This document shows positions 1 to 8,143 of a stretch of 64,000 nt of DNA, one piece after another. Within the stretch, counting starts at the first letter, position 1, and the number at the start of each line of letters is the position of its first letter. Origin of the DNA: Hoeflea phototrophica DFL-43 (GTDB lineage: Bacteria > Pseudomonadota > Alphaproteobacteria > Rhizobiales > Rhizobiaceae); contig NZ_CM002917.1 in NCBI RefSeq assembly GCF_000154705.2, positions 1,878,461 through 1,942,460 on the forward strand. Direction: 5' to 3'. A program made the position numbers and the translations under genes. The notes beneath the pieces are model-generated. The model worked only from the letters and a program-made list of their open reading frames with translations, ran no database searches and was not told the DNA's origin.

Positions 1-22
1 GGGCGCGATCAGCTGGTCATAG
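1..22 (+). CDS. 3' end of an upstream phage gene (partial)
   Basis: One frame reads GAISWS and then a TAG stop at 20-22, four bases before the ATG of the DUF2313 tail gene. In Mu-like tail modules the gene just before this family is usually the baseplate J-like protein, so that is the best guess. Only six codons are visible, so the identity is inferred from position alone. Confidence 0.35.
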
Positions 23-26
23 CGAC

Positions 27-863
27 ATGTCGACATGGCATGTCAATGACGACTGGACCGATTTCTACGCGGTCGATGGCGGGCCCGTGTTCCGGGTCGA
101 TCCCGATGACGGGTTCTCCGACCTGGAGATAGACCCGCGCGACGCGGAAGCCGCGCCCACGGTCGAGGGGCTGCTCTATGCCGGCCTGTCGCTGTGGCCG
201 AGCGGCCCGGCCTGGGGCACGCCGGATGGCGAGGCGCCCTCGACCGCGAGCAGGATCGCCGGGCTGACGCGGGCGCTGCTTTCGGCGTTCGCGGAGCTTT
301 ACGCCAGGGCCTGGCGGCTGACCGAGGAATCGCGGGTCTCGTCGCTGGTCGACAGCATGGACGAATGGGAAGCCGATTTCGGCCTGCCGTCGGACTGCGC
401 CGGCGATGGCCAGAGCGCGGACCAGCGGCTGGCGACATTGCGGGCGCGGGTGGCGCGGCTCGCCACCATCACCCCGGCCGACGTGGTGCGGCTTGCCGCC
501 CGGCTCGGCTATGTCGTGGCGATCGAGGAACCGGACGCCTTTCTCTGCGGCGAAAGCACATGCATGGGGCTCGGCGAACTCTCCAACGTGGCGCTGGAAA
601 GCCAGTGGGTTGTGCTGGTTCGCGATGCGCCGTTCACCCAGTTCGAGGCGGGCATCGGCGAGGCCGGGGTCGACCGGCTGCTCGATTTCGACCACGGCAC
701 GCTCGAATGCGAGATCCGCCGCATCTCGCCTGCGTGGACCATCGTTGTCTTCAATTACGCCGAACAGCCGCTGGGGCTTTATCTCGTCACCGAGACCGGC
801 GCCCGCATTGTTACCGAAACCGGCAAGGCGCTGATCATGCCTGTTCTTGCTTCATCCCTCTGA
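27..863 (+). CDS. DUF2313 (Mu gp48-like) phage tail/baseplate protein
   Basis: A 278-residue structural protein of the DUF2313 (YmfQ/Mu gp48) family, which acts at the baseplate or tail tip of Mu-like and related phages. The N-terminal half is helical and acidic, with the family-like pattern of a short helical region, a middle segment rich in DSMDEWEADFGLP and Cys-containing turns (ESTCMGLGE), and a C-terminal part ending in repeated VTETG motifs near residues 255-265. It opens the visible late operon and is followed after 19 bases by a tail-fibre gene. The family call rests on my recognition of the DEWEADFGLP-type motif and on the neighbours; it is fairly firm. Confidence 0.8.
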   Translation: MSTWHVNDDWTDFYAVDGGPVFRVDPDDGFSDLEIDPRDAEAAPTVEGLLYAGLSLWPSGPAWGTPDGEAPSTASRIAGLTRALLSAFAELYARAWRLTEESRVSSLVDSMDEWEADFGLPSDCAGDGQSADQRLATLRARVARLATITPADVVRLAARLGYVVAIEEPDAFLCGESTCMGLGELSNVALESQWVVLVRDAPFTQFEAGIGEAGVDRLLDFDHGTLECEIRRISPAWTIVVFNYAEQPLGLYLVTETGARIVTETGKALIMPVLASSL

Positions 864-882
864 CACTGACGGAGACATTCCG

Positions 883-1779
883 ATGAAATATGTCCAACCC
901 CTCGGCGAGGCCGCCGACGCGTCCTATGTCGACGGCAACCGCTCGGCCGGCACCAAGGGCTCGCTGGTGCCCGCGGCGGCGGTCGAAAATCCGCAGCGCG
1001 AGATCGACCACGTCATTTCGTTCTTCGGGCTGACGCCTGCAAACACGGATCTGCAGCAACTGCGCAAGGCGATCGAGGCGGCGATCGCCGCGGCCACCGG
1101 CGGAGGCGACACCTCGCAATTCTTACTGATCAGCCAGGCGCGCTCCCGATTGAAGTTCTTTCCGGAGATCGAGAGCGCCGACGGCAAGATGAACGTCACC
1201 AGCCCGTCGGCCGGCACGGTGCAGGTGCCGACATCCGTCACCTTCACGCATCGCGGCAGCTATCCGGTCTCCACCTCCGATTATCTCGAAGCCGCCCGCA
1301 CTTTCGACACGCTGGCCAACAAGACCTATCACCTGCGCTGGAACCCGGTCGATGGCTTCACGCTCGAGGATCTTGCGGACAGCGGCTACAACCCGTCGGT
1401 CCTGGCCGAAAGCAATGTCGCCTTCGATAGCACCTATGATGACATGCTGATTGCCCGCATCGTCACCAGCGCCGGCAACGTGGCGACGATCACCAACCTG
1501 GTGAACAGGGACAGATATTCGACGACGGTGGGACGGGCGGCTTTTGTCGATATTGGTGGAGCTGGAGCGCAAACGGACACCTATGTGCTCGATCTAGCGC
1601 GTACACCGGAAATCGCCCTATCGAAGTTTTCGCAAAACACCACGGGAAGCGCAAATGACGGCGGTGAGACGGCGGTCTTTCCAACCGTTAAGACACGTTA
1701 TTCGCTTTCAGTGCAGAGTTACACGATTTCCAACGGGACGACTTATGCAACCGTCTATGACTATACGGTGTGGCTATGA
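883..1779 (+). CDS. Phage tail fibre-like protein
   Basis: A 298-residue protein read from ATG 883, which has a GGAGA ribosome site about 8 bases upstream; an in-frame ATG at 847 lies inside the previous gene and is less likely. The first 80 residues (YVDGNRSAGTKGS, then FFGLTP and a helical QLRKAIEAAIAAATGGG) look like the virion-attachment part of tail fibres, and the rest is beta-rich and Thr/Ser/Gly-rich with no recognisable enzyme motif. Its stop overlaps the next start (ATGA at 1776-1779), so the two are translationally coupled. It probably forms a fibre or fibre base; receptor specificity cannot be read. Confidence 0.65.
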   Translation: MKYVQPLGEAADASYVDGNRSAGTKGSLVPAAAVENPQREIDHVISFFGLTPANTDLQQLRKAIEAAIAAATGGGDTSQFLLISQARSRLKFFPEIESADGKMNVTSPSAGTVQVPTSVTFTHRGSYPVSTSDYLEAARTFDTLANKTYHLRWNPVDGFTLEDLADSGYNPSVLAESNVAFDSTYDDMLIARIVTSAGNVATITNLVNRDRYSTTVGRAAFVDIGGAGAQTDTYVLDLARTPEIALSKFSQNTTGSANDGGETAVFPTVKTRYSLSVQSYTISNGTTYATVYDYTVWL

Positions 1780-2570
1780 CTACCCAAATCACTCCTGCTG
1801 GACTCCCGCCGGCATCAGCCGCCAATGACGCCCACATCTTTGTCACAATGCTGGCGGGATTTGCCCAGGGGCTGACGATGGCGCAGGTCGCGGAGCGCGT
1901 GCGGCAGATCATCGTCGATGACGGTAACGCCGCGCTCGACACCTGGGTGGAGGTGGTCGCGCAGATCAAGGACAATGAGGACGGGCTGGCGTCGCTGGTC
2001 GCGGCGGTGGCCAGTAAGCTCGATCTTGATGGTGCCAACATAGGCGCGGGGGCGGGAACGCTTCTGACGGCGCTTGGTTTCTCGGCCTTCGTGCAGGGAC
2101 TGAATGGAGTTGCTGACGCGGCTGCGTTTCGGACGGGCATCGGTCTGGATTTTAGCGGCGCTCTTGTCCGGTTGAGTGCAAATGCAACAATCGTCAACTC
2201 GACAGCGACAGCAATTGCGTGGAGTACAGAACTGGAAGACGCCGGCGGCTGGTGGACTGGGGGAGCACCAAGCCGACTGACCGTACCAGCGGGCATTTCG
2301 AGAGTTCGGGTCAAAGCAAATATCAGGTGGGATACTGTAGCTGCCGGCGTCAGGTCGCTTGAAATTTATAAGAACGGCGCAGCCTTTGCCGGTGGAGGTG
2401 CGGTCGTTTCGGACGGTTCGGGGAGCGGTTCAACACAGCAGGTGTGTAGCGCGCCAATAGCTGTGAGCCCAGGTGATTACTTTCAGGCTCTCGTCACTCA
2501 TACGCGTGGATCTGATCTCTCGGTACTCAATAGTAGTCAGACCTTCTTTTCGATTGAGGCAGTGCGATGA
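1776..2570 (+). CDS. Phage tail fibre/receptor-binding protein with C1q-like C-terminus
   Basis: A 264-residue protein starting at ATG 1776, overlapping the previous stop by four bases; a GTG two codons earlier is possible. Residues 1-95 are helical (AQVAERVRQIIVDDGNAALD), typical of a trimerising shaft. From about residue 135 on the sequence is all-beta with a WSTELEDAGGWW stretch, SRLTVPAGISRVRVKANIRW, LEIYKNGAAF and a closing FFSIEAVR strand, which matches the style of C1q/TNF-like jelly-roll heads found on phage fibres. Base composition falls in the last third, as usual for exchangeable receptor-binding tips. The C1q-like fold is inferred, not proven. Confidence 0.65.
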   Translation: MTTQITPAGLPPASAANDAHIFVTMLAGFAQGLTMAQVAERVRQIIVDDGNAALDTWVEVVAQIKDNEDGLASLVAAVASKLDLDGANIGAGAGTLLTALGFSAFVQGLNGVADAAAFRTGIGLDFSGALVRLSANATIVNSTATAIAWSTELEDAGGWWTGGAPSRLTVPAGISRVRVKANIRWDTVAAGVRSLEIYKNGAAFAGGGAVVSDGSGSGSTQQVCSAPIAVSPGDYFQALVTHTRGSDLSVLNSSQTFFSIEAVR

Positions 2571-3643
2571 AAATCATCTTTCCGAGTGACAGCAACCTTG
2601 ACCAGTATGTAAGCAGCCAGCAAAAGTTCAGTTCAATCGTCGGCTCGGCTCGCGGCTATCCATTTGTCTCAGCATCCGGCATCTCTGGCAATCAGTCCTC
2701 GCACTTTCTGGCGCGCGTCGAAGCGGACGTAATCGCTCAAAATCCACAAACGTGCGTGGCCGGTTTCGGCACCAACAACGCCGCATGGGCGCATGAAAAC
2801 GACATCTCCAATGCCACGATGACATCGAGCTATATCTCGGACATGGACGCCGCCACGGATTTGCTGCTCACGGCAGGCATATTCCCGGTGCTGTTCACGC
2901 CCCCGCCCGCCCGCATCCCGGAGATGTGTTTCCGGCTTCCTCATCTGGTCGATGCGCTCGCCACCCTTTGCGACAGCAAGAGCATCGGATTCGTCAACAT
3001 CTATGACGCTATCGCCGGCGTTGCCATCGAAAGTTCAAAGGCGTCGTTCCTGGCGTTGTATCTGGCCGACCCGGACAAACATCATCTGGCTGCCGCAGGC
3101 CATGCTTTCATCGGGGACATGGACTGGTCGGCAATTCCGGCCCCGAATATGCCAACACTTGGCGCAGTGCTGGACGAAACGCACAATGGCAGCTTCGGCA
3201 ACGTCAATGGCGGCACGTTCCGGGTTGTGATACCCACGGCAGCAATGAGCCAGCCGGGAACGGTGACAATGGAGCGGGCGACGTTCCAAGGCCATCCGGA
3301 TGAGCCGATCACGTTCAGCAAAGTGTTTTCCGGTGCGCAATCGTCCGGTGCGAACGCCTCAAGCCTTGTTCCGATGCGCATCAACGGGCAAACGGCATTC
3401 ACGGTCCCGCAGGGGGGAAAGATCACCAGCGATCCCTACCCTTCATCTGGGGGGCCACGAATTTTCACGGGTCACTGCAATGGCGGATCGGGTGCTGATA
3501 GACTCTCGGCGAAGACGAGCGTTCCGGGCGTCGCAACATTTTACAAGCCGGGCGACGAAGCTGCGTGTTTGAGTGTCTCCGGTTTTACCGGCTATTCCGG
3601 CTATCTGTCCCTGGTCACTGAAATCCAGACGGACGGGTTTTAA
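2567..3643 (+). CDS. Tail-associated SGNH-type hydrolase
   Basis: A 358-residue protein coupled to the fibre gene by an ATGA overlap. It shows the SGNH blocks in order: a nucleophile motif PSDSN at residues 6-10 (Ser9, normally GDS), a block II glycine near 41, GFGTNN at 67-71 in place of GxND, and DKHHLAAAGH at 170-179 supplying the DxxH pair (Asp170, His173). SGNH hydrolases on phage tails usually remove acetyl groups from surface polysaccharide. After about residue 190 comes a beta-rich part without catalytic motifs, perhaps a carbohydrate-binding or trimerisation region. Position beside the fibres supports a role in host-surface processing; the substrate is unknown. Confidence 0.7.
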   Translation: MKIIFPSDSNLDQYVSSQQKFSSIVGSARGYPFVSASGISGNQSSHFLARVEADVIAQNPQTCVAGFGTNNAAWAHENDISNATMTSSYISDMDAATDLLLTAGIFPVLFTPPPARIPEMCFRLPHLVDALATLCDSKSIGFVNIYDAIAGVAIESSKASFLALYLADPDKHHLAAAGHAFIGDMDWSAIPAPNMPTLGAVLDETHNGSFGNVNGGTFRVVIPTAAMSQPGTVTMERATFQGHPDEPITFSKVFSGAQSSGANASSLVPMRINGQTAFTVPQGGKITSDPYPSSGGPRIFTGHCNGGSGADRLSAKTSVPGVATFYKPGDEAACLSVSGFTGYSGYLSLVTEIQTDGF

Positions 3644-3873
3644 CGCGGCGAAGTCCACACGCACTTTCCGTCGATCGTGCCATCTTCGCGCATCATGCTG
3701 GCAAGCCACGGCTGCTCCCAGAGGCGAATGCAGTTTTCCGCCTGGGGAGGCTGCGGCGCGAACATGTAAAGACCGACAACGCCGACATAGCCTACGATGC
3801 CCATGAGGACAGAGACCAGAAAGAGTCGCCATGTAATCGGCCCGGGCTTGGCGGTACTAGTGGAGGAACTCAT
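3640..3873 (-). CDS. Small single-pass membrane protein, possible prophage cargo
   Basis: A 77-residue protein with one clear transmembrane segment near residues 15-40 (FLVSVLMGIVGYVGVVGLYMF) and a short polar tail with two cysteines (ENCIRLW and GKCVW). Its ATG overlaps the stop of the 305-residue SGNH-like gene by four bases, so the two are an operon. Both genes run against the phage late genes, as do morons carried for lysogenic conversion. I do not recognise a family; a helper or anchor for the SGNH-like partner is an inference from the overlap. Confidence 0.6.
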   Translation of the reverse strand: MSSSTSTAKPGPITWRLFLVSVLMGIVGYVGVVGLYMFAPQPPQAENCIRLWEQPWLASMMREDGTIDGKCVWTSPR

Positions 3874-4787
3874 CTGGGTGTGCCTTCAACGATCTTCATG
3901 GTGTCGTCCGCGAACTGTTTCAGTCCGGTGATGTTCATGTGGGTTAAGTTAGCATAGAAAGCCGGATTGTCGAGGTAACCGTCCGTTCTGATGCATCGAT
4001 CGCCTGCCACGTCGATGCAGGCTGACTGCGCGATGTCGAACAGCGCTCTGACCTTGATGGGGTCGTCGCCTGCGGCTTCGATTCCTCCAATATATATAGG
4101 AGAGACAAAGAGGAACGCTTCGTCGGATACTTGCTGGGCGAGAGTATAGTTGGCGCGAAGGCGGTCAGTAAATTCCTTTCGGAAGGGCTCGAATTCGTCC
4201 AGATCGACAAAGTACCCAGGATCCACGGTTTTGATGTCGACCGGCCCTTCAAGGCGCACTTGATGCGGATCACTGACCATGCCCAGCCATTGTAGCCCCC
4301 AAGGCCGAAGCAGAGCGAACTCGAAGAGCGATGCGCGCCGACCCTCATCGCATTGCATCGGGCGGCGACTGTAGTGAACCAGAGTGTAGGCTTCGTTTAC
4401 GATCGGGATCTCGAGGATCAGTTTTTGGGCGCGAATATTGCGAGCCCTCATTTCGCACAGCGATGCGTGAAATGACATCTCAAGATCGCCTGACAGAACG
4501 CCAGCGTTTACCGCGCCGATGGCGGTTGGATAAGCGAACTCTGGTGCGAACGGATAGCCGTAAGTGAAGGAAGATCCGATGGCCAACCTGTCAATCTTTC
4601 CATCACGGCTCTCCAAATAACCGCCGATCAACGACGCGTAGAGTGGACTTTCAAAAGCGCGTACATCGAATATCCGCTCGTCATAGCTCATCATGAAGAA
4701 CGTCACCGCTGCGCTAATTGCAAGGTGTGCGGCACCAGCTGTAGCGGCTGCGAAAAGAGCGGAAAGGAGAAGGCGCATGGCCAGCAT
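3870..4787 (-). CDS. SGNH-like protein with N-terminal membrane anchor, possible lysogenic-conversion gene
   Basis: A 305-residue protein with a hydrophobic N-terminus (about residues 4-32), then an SGNH-like body facing the periplasm. Motifs seen are AIGSSFTYG at 69-77 (nucleophile Ser72 or Ser73), a NAGVLSGDL turn near 94-102, LFVSPIYIGG near 226-235, and a C-terminal YANLTHMNITGLKQF block with His283 as the likely catalytic histidine. This layout resembles AlgJ/AlgX/DltD-like or O-acyl-modifying SGNH proteins more than tail esterases. It lies on the minus strand inside a plus-strand late operon. A role in changing the lysogen's surface sugars is a reasonable inference. ATG 4778 is an alternative start. 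Confidence 0.55.
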   Translation of the reverse strand: MLAMRLLLSALFAAATAGAAHLAISAAVTFFMMSYDERIFDVRAFESPLYASLIGGYLESRDGKIDRLAIGSSFTYGYPFAPEFAYPTAIGAVNAGVLSGDLEMSFHASLCEMRARNIRAQKLILEIPIVNEAYTLVHYSRRPMQCDEGRRASLFEFALLRPWGLQWLGMVSDPHQVRLEGPVDIKTVDPGYFVDLDEFEPFRKEFTDRLRANYTLAQQVSDEAFLFVSPIYIGGIEAAGDDPIKVRALFDIAQSACIDVAGDRCIRTDGYLDNPAFYANLTHMNITGLKQFADDTMKIVEGTPR

Positions 4788-5004
4788 GCGCTAACGGCTG
4801 GGGTTGAGGACTACGGCCTCATCGCGGGTGAGAGAGGCTACGTCCGCACAGATATCTAAATGCATAATGTCCCATTGCCGCGTCGGCATTGTCATTTCCA
4901 TGACCCCTCCTACAACGCAGCGTGGGCCCAAGCAACCCGGACCTTCTCCGGGGTTTCACGTCTACCGGGCGCTTTGCCGTGCCCATCACCACAAGGACAT
5001 CACC

Positions 5005-5715
5005 ATGCAGACGATACGCGATCTTCAGGAGCGCTTGAAGGCGCTCGGCTATAATCCGGGCATTGTCGACGGCGCCATGGGGCCGAACACGCGCAAGGCC
5101 GTGCGGGAGTTCCAGGCCGACCACGGGCTGGGCATCGATGGGGTGGCGGGGCCGCGCACCTGGTCGGCGCTCGACAGGGCGCTGACCAGGAAGGGCGCGC
5201 CGGCCGGCACCGCGCGGCCGACGCCTCCATGGGTTGACGAGATGATGCGGCGCAAGGGGCTGCACGAGGGCAGGGACCACGCGTCGCTCTCGGCCTGGCT
5301 CCGCTCGGCCGGATCTGCCGTCGACCCGGCGCGCACGCCCTGGTGCGGCGACGCGGTGGAAACCGCCATCCTGCGCGCGCTGCCCGATGAGCCGGTGCCG
5401 GCCAACCCGATGGCCTCGATCAACTGGCTGAAATTCGGGCGCGAGATGAAGACCCCGGCCTTCGGCGCGGTGCTCGTCTTCTGGCGCGGCTCGAAATCCG
5501 GGTGGCAGGGCCATGTCGGCTTCTATGTCGGCGAGGACGCCACCCACTACCATGTGCTGGGCGGCAACCAGTCCAACGCCATCACCATCACCAAGATACA
5601 GAAGGGGCGGCTGCGCGACGGCGGCATTCGCTGGCCCGCGGGCTTCCCGCTGCCCGCCGGCGGACGCGTCATCGCCGATGGCGGACGCCTGGTCGAAACC
5701 ACGAACGAGGCCTGA
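5005..5715 (+). CDS. Endolysin: peptidoglycan-binding domain plus CHAP-like amidase/peptidase (TIGR02594 type)
   Basis: A 236-residue lysin read from ATG 5005, preceded by AAGGA; the open frame extends upstream to 4804 but that part has no family resemblance. Residues 3-60 are a PG_binding_1 domain (LQERLKALGYNPGIVDGAMG and GIDGVAGPRTW). Residues 75-215 are a TIGR02594-type catalytic domain with PWCGDAV (Cys114), GHVGFYVGED (His170) and LGGNQSN. It cuts the cell wall at the end of the lytic cycle. No signal peptide is visible, so export should depend on a holin, which fits the small membrane protein encoded two bases downstream. Confidence 0.85.
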   Translation: MQTIRDLQERLKALGYNPGIVDGAMGPNTRKAVREFQADHGLGIDGVAGPRTWSALDRALTRKGAPAGTARPTPPWVDEMMRRKGLHEGRDHASLSAWLRSAGSAVDPARTPWCGDAVETAILRALPDEPVPANPMASINWLKFGREMKTPAFGAVLVFWRGSKSGWQGHVGFYVGEDATHYHVLGGNQSNAITITKIQKGRLRDGGIRWPAGFPLPAGGRVIADGGRLVETTNEA

Positions 5716-5717
5716 CC

Positions 5718-5966
5718 ATGAACCGCCCGCCCTGGAAAGAACGTCGCCGGCGCATCGATCTCGCGCTGATCTTCTGCGCCGGCCTGATTGTCTGGCTGTT
5801 GTGGCGCAACACCGGCAGCGCCGTCGACCAGGCAGCCATCACCACGGCCTTCGGCGTCTGCGTGATCCTGCTCTCGGTCTACACCGGAGCGGCCACGATA
5901 GACGACAACAACGTGATGAAGCACATGGGCCCGGCCGCCTATGACGACCGGGCGCCGGGGCCATGA
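5718..5966 (+). CDS. Small two-TM membrane protein, candidate holin
   Basis: An 82-residue protein beginning two bases after the endolysin stop. A basic start (KERRRRIDLA) is followed by two hydrophobic segments, about residues 14-29 and 41-60, and an acidic polar tail. Size, topology and its place between endolysin and spanins fit a holin or pinholin. The stop overlaps the start of the next gene (ATGA at 5963-5966). The holin call is from context; no family-specific motif is recognised. Confidence 0.6.
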   Translation: MNRPPWKERRRRIDLALIFCAGLIVWLLWRNTGSAVDQAAITTAFGVCVILLSVYTGAATIDDNNVMKHMGPAAYDDRAPGP

Positions 5967-6379
5967 CGCTGGCTCTTGTGGGCAAGGCCGCGCTGCGCAT
6001 CCTCGGCTTCACCATTCCGGTTCCGGTGACGCTGATCCTCGCCGCGCTGGCATGGGTGCAGTTCGACAAGTCGTCCGCCATCCGCAGCGCGGTCAACGAG
6101 CGGGTGAAGGAGATGGTGGCGGGTGCGGAGATCGAAGCGCTTGAAGCGCAGATCGCCGCCCAGCGCCAGATAGCGGCCCGTTCCGCCGAGGCTGCGCGTG
6201 AGGCGCAGCGGCGGCTCACGGTGGAGGCGACAGCCCGGACCAACCTTTCGATGCGCCTCATGGCCATCCAGACAGAAAACGAGATCCTCAATGACGACCT
6301 GGCAGATCTGCTTTCGCGCCCTGTTGATCGGGACTGCGCTGTTGATGCTGATGTTCTTGGCCGGCTGCAATCCCGATAG
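5963..6379 (+). CDS. Rz-like inner-membrane spanin (i-spanin)
   Basis: A 138-residue protein with an N-terminal transmembrane helix (about residues 12-32, LGFTIPVPVTLILAALAWV) and a long coiled-coil-like periplasmic part (about 45-100: EIEALEAQIAAQRQIAARSAEAAREAQRR). This is the plan of the phage Rz protein, which bridges to an outer-membrane lipoprotein and disrupts the outer membrane at lysis. The lipoprotein partner starts inside this gene in another frame at 6291, the classical overlapping Rz/Rz1 arrangement. It is coupled upstream to the holin candidate. Confidence 0.7.
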   Translation: MTLALVGKAALRILGFTIPVPVTLILAALAWVQFDKSSAIRSAVNERVKEMVAGAEIEALEAQIAAQRQIAARSAEAAREAQRRLTVEATARTNLSMRLMAIQTENEILNDDLADLLSRPVDRDCAVDADVLGRLQSR

Positions 6380-6641
6380 GTTCGCCCGCGCCGGCAGCAT
6401 TACGGCCGAGGCCGGGCAGGTGCCGGCTGCACTCGCAGTCGCCGACGAGGAACGCCGCATCGGCCGCACCCTGCCGGCCTATCCGGATGACTGCCGCCGA
6501 CAACACCGCTCCGGCGTTGCCGCCGGCGACAGGCTCGATGCGGCGCTGATCAGGACGGACCGGGCGCTGGCGCGCGCCAACGGACAGATCCGGGAATGTG
6601 CCGGCTGGTATGACGAAGTGAGAAAAGGGGTGGCGCAGTGA
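6291..6641 (+). CDS. Rz1-like outer-membrane spanin lipoprotein (o-spanin), overlapping Rz
   Basis: Read from ATG 6291, a 116-residue protein with a lipoprotein signal: hydrophobic residues 10-24 and lipobox LAGC with Cys26 as the lipidated residue. The open frame extends upstream to 6198 but only the 6291 start places the signal at the N-terminus. Its first 89 bases lie within the i-spanin gene in the +1 frame. It is longer than lambda Rz1 and not strongly Pro-rich, so the o-spanin role rests on the lipobox, the overlap and the lysis context. The last bases overlap the GTG start of the next gene. Confidence 0.65.
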   Translation: MTTWQICFRALLIGTALLMLMFLAGCNPDRFARAGSITAEAGQVPAALAVADEERRIGRTLPAYPDDCRRQHRSGVAAGDRLDAALIRTDRALARANGQIRECAGWYDEVRKGVAQ

Positions 6642-7030
6642 CGGACACGACGCGCGAACTACTGGCGACTATTGCCGAGCAGGTCAGAAACCTGAACACA
6701 AAGCTCGATGAAACCCGCGTCGATTTGAAGGAGTCCGAAGAAAAGTCAGACAAGAGCCGAGGGCATATGCACAACCGTATCGACGGCGTGCAGAAGGAAA
6801 TTCATGATCTTCGGCTGGAAACCTCCGGCCAGGCATCCGCCCTTGAAGGGCTCAAGGCCTCCGTCTCAGATGTTCAGAAGGTTACGGATGACGTGAAGGC
6901 GATGCGCCAGCAGGCGCAAGGGGCAGGCACGCTCGGTCACTGGCTCATCAAGATCGGAATTGCGGTCCTTGCCGTCGCGGGTTGGCTGGTGTCCGCCTAT
7001 ACTTATCTCACCGGAAAGCCGCCTCCGTAG
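6638..7030 (+). CDS. DUF1515 family protein with coiled coil and C-terminal TM helix
   Basis: A 130-residue protein starting at GTG 6638 (overlapping the previous stop). Residues 1-95 are a heptad-rich coiled coil (EQVRNLNTKLDETRVDLKES, then HNRIDGVQKEIHDLRL); a hydrophobic helix follows at about 106-124, and it ends TYLTGKPPP. The layout matches the DUF1515 family found at the end of lysis cassettes in rhizobial prophages and gene transfer agent-like clusters. Function is unknown. It closes the co-transcribed lysis block; a GC-rich hairpin without a good T-run follows at about 7060-7076. Confidence 0.7.
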   Translation: MTDTTRELLATIAEQVRNLNTKLDETRVDLKESEEKSDKSRGHMHNRIDGVQKEIHDLRLETSGQASALEGLKASVSDVQKVTDDVKAMRQQAQGAGTLGHWLIKIGIAVLAVAGWLVSAYTYLTGKPPP

Positions 7031-7184
7031 TCTACCGCCGTCCCCGGGTGGCCAAAAGCCCTTGCAGGGGCTTCAGACAGCGGGCCTATTGGCATAGGGA
7101 ATCCCGCCCGACAGCACCAGAGATACCGTCGCACCCGGGCCCTCGCGGGCGTTAGCGGTGTGTCAGAAAACGGGTCTCACCACA

Positions 7185-8024
7185 ATGACCGATCTCTTTC
7201 CCTTCACAGAAGTCCGCCCCGTCTCGCCACCGGCAGCCTATATCGGCGGCAAGAAACAGCTTGCGCAGCGTGTCGCATCCATCGTCGAGCAGATCCCGCA
7301 CGGGATTTATGCAGAACCGTTCGTCGGCATGGGCGGCGTCTTTTTCCGGCGCCGGCAAGCGGCCCGGTCAGAGGTGATCAACGATCGCTCGGGCGACGTG
7401 ACGACGTTGTTCCGGATCCTGCAGCGGCACTATCCGCAGTTCATGGATGCGCTCAAATTCCAGATCACCAGCCGGTCCGACTTCGACCGGCTCAGCAAGG
7501 CGGATCCGACCACACTCACCGACCTCGAGCGGGCGGCTCGGTTCCTGTATCTGCAGCGGCTGGCGTTTGGCGGCAAGGTGAGTGGCCGCAGTTTCGGTGT
7601 GGATTACACCGGCGGAGCTCGCTTCAACGTCAATCTCCTCGGGCCGCTGCTGGCGGAAATTCACGAGCGTCTTGCCGGAGTGACGATCGAGAACCTGGAC
7701 TGGCAGGCATTCATCGATCGCTATGACCGGCCAGAAACACTCTTCTATCTCGACCCGCCCTACTACGGCAACGAGGACGACTACGGCCCTGGAGTCTTCA
7801 GTCGGTCAGATTTTGCAAGGTTGGCAAAAGTGCTGGTCGGCATCCAGGGCCGGTTCATACTCTCGCTCAACGATCGTCCGGAGGTGCGGGCTGTGTTCTC
7901 CGGGTTCCGTTTCGCCGACGTCGGCCTGACATACACGCTGCACGGCGGCGAGGGGAGCAAGGTGGGCGAGGTCATCATTTTCGACAACAAGGAGCCTTCG
8001 CCGGCGAACATGCCAAGGGGGTGA
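7185..8024 (+). CDS. Dam-type (D12 class) DNA adenine N6-methyltransferase
   Basis: A 279-residue methyltransferase. Motifs of the Dam/D12 class are plain: AAYIGGKKQL near residues 17-26, the SAM-binding AEPFVGMGGVF at 43-53, INDRSGDV at 65-72, and the catalytic DPPY at 190-193. It transfers methyl from SAM to adenine in a short DNA site. ATG 7185 was chosen because family homology begins there; GTG 7158 is an alternative and neither has a strong ribosome site. No matching restriction enzyme gene is next to it, so it looks like an orphan phage methylase that protects phage DNA or changes regulation. Confidence 0.88.
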   Translation: MTDLFPFTEVRPVSPPAAYIGGKKQLAQRVASIVEQIPHGIYAEPFVGMGGVFFRRRQAARSEVINDRSGDVTTLFRILQRHYPQFMDALKFQITSRSDFDRLSKADPTTLTDLERAARFLYLQRLAFGGKVSGRSFGVDYTGGARFNVNLLGPLLAEIHERLAGVTIENLDWQAFIDRYDRPETLFYLDPPYYGNEDDYGPGVFSRSDFARLAKVLVGIQGRFILSLNDRPEVRAVFSGFRFADVGLTYTLHGGEGSKVGEVIIFDNKEPSPANMPRG

Positions 8025-8143
8025 CACTCAACCCGTGGTGCATATTCTGCTTTTCTGGCTCTCGTGCTATCCTGACGCACAATTGAGACGATTGGTCCAG
8101 CGTGAATCCCTTTACGAATTAAATACGCGGACCAGAAATTCGA

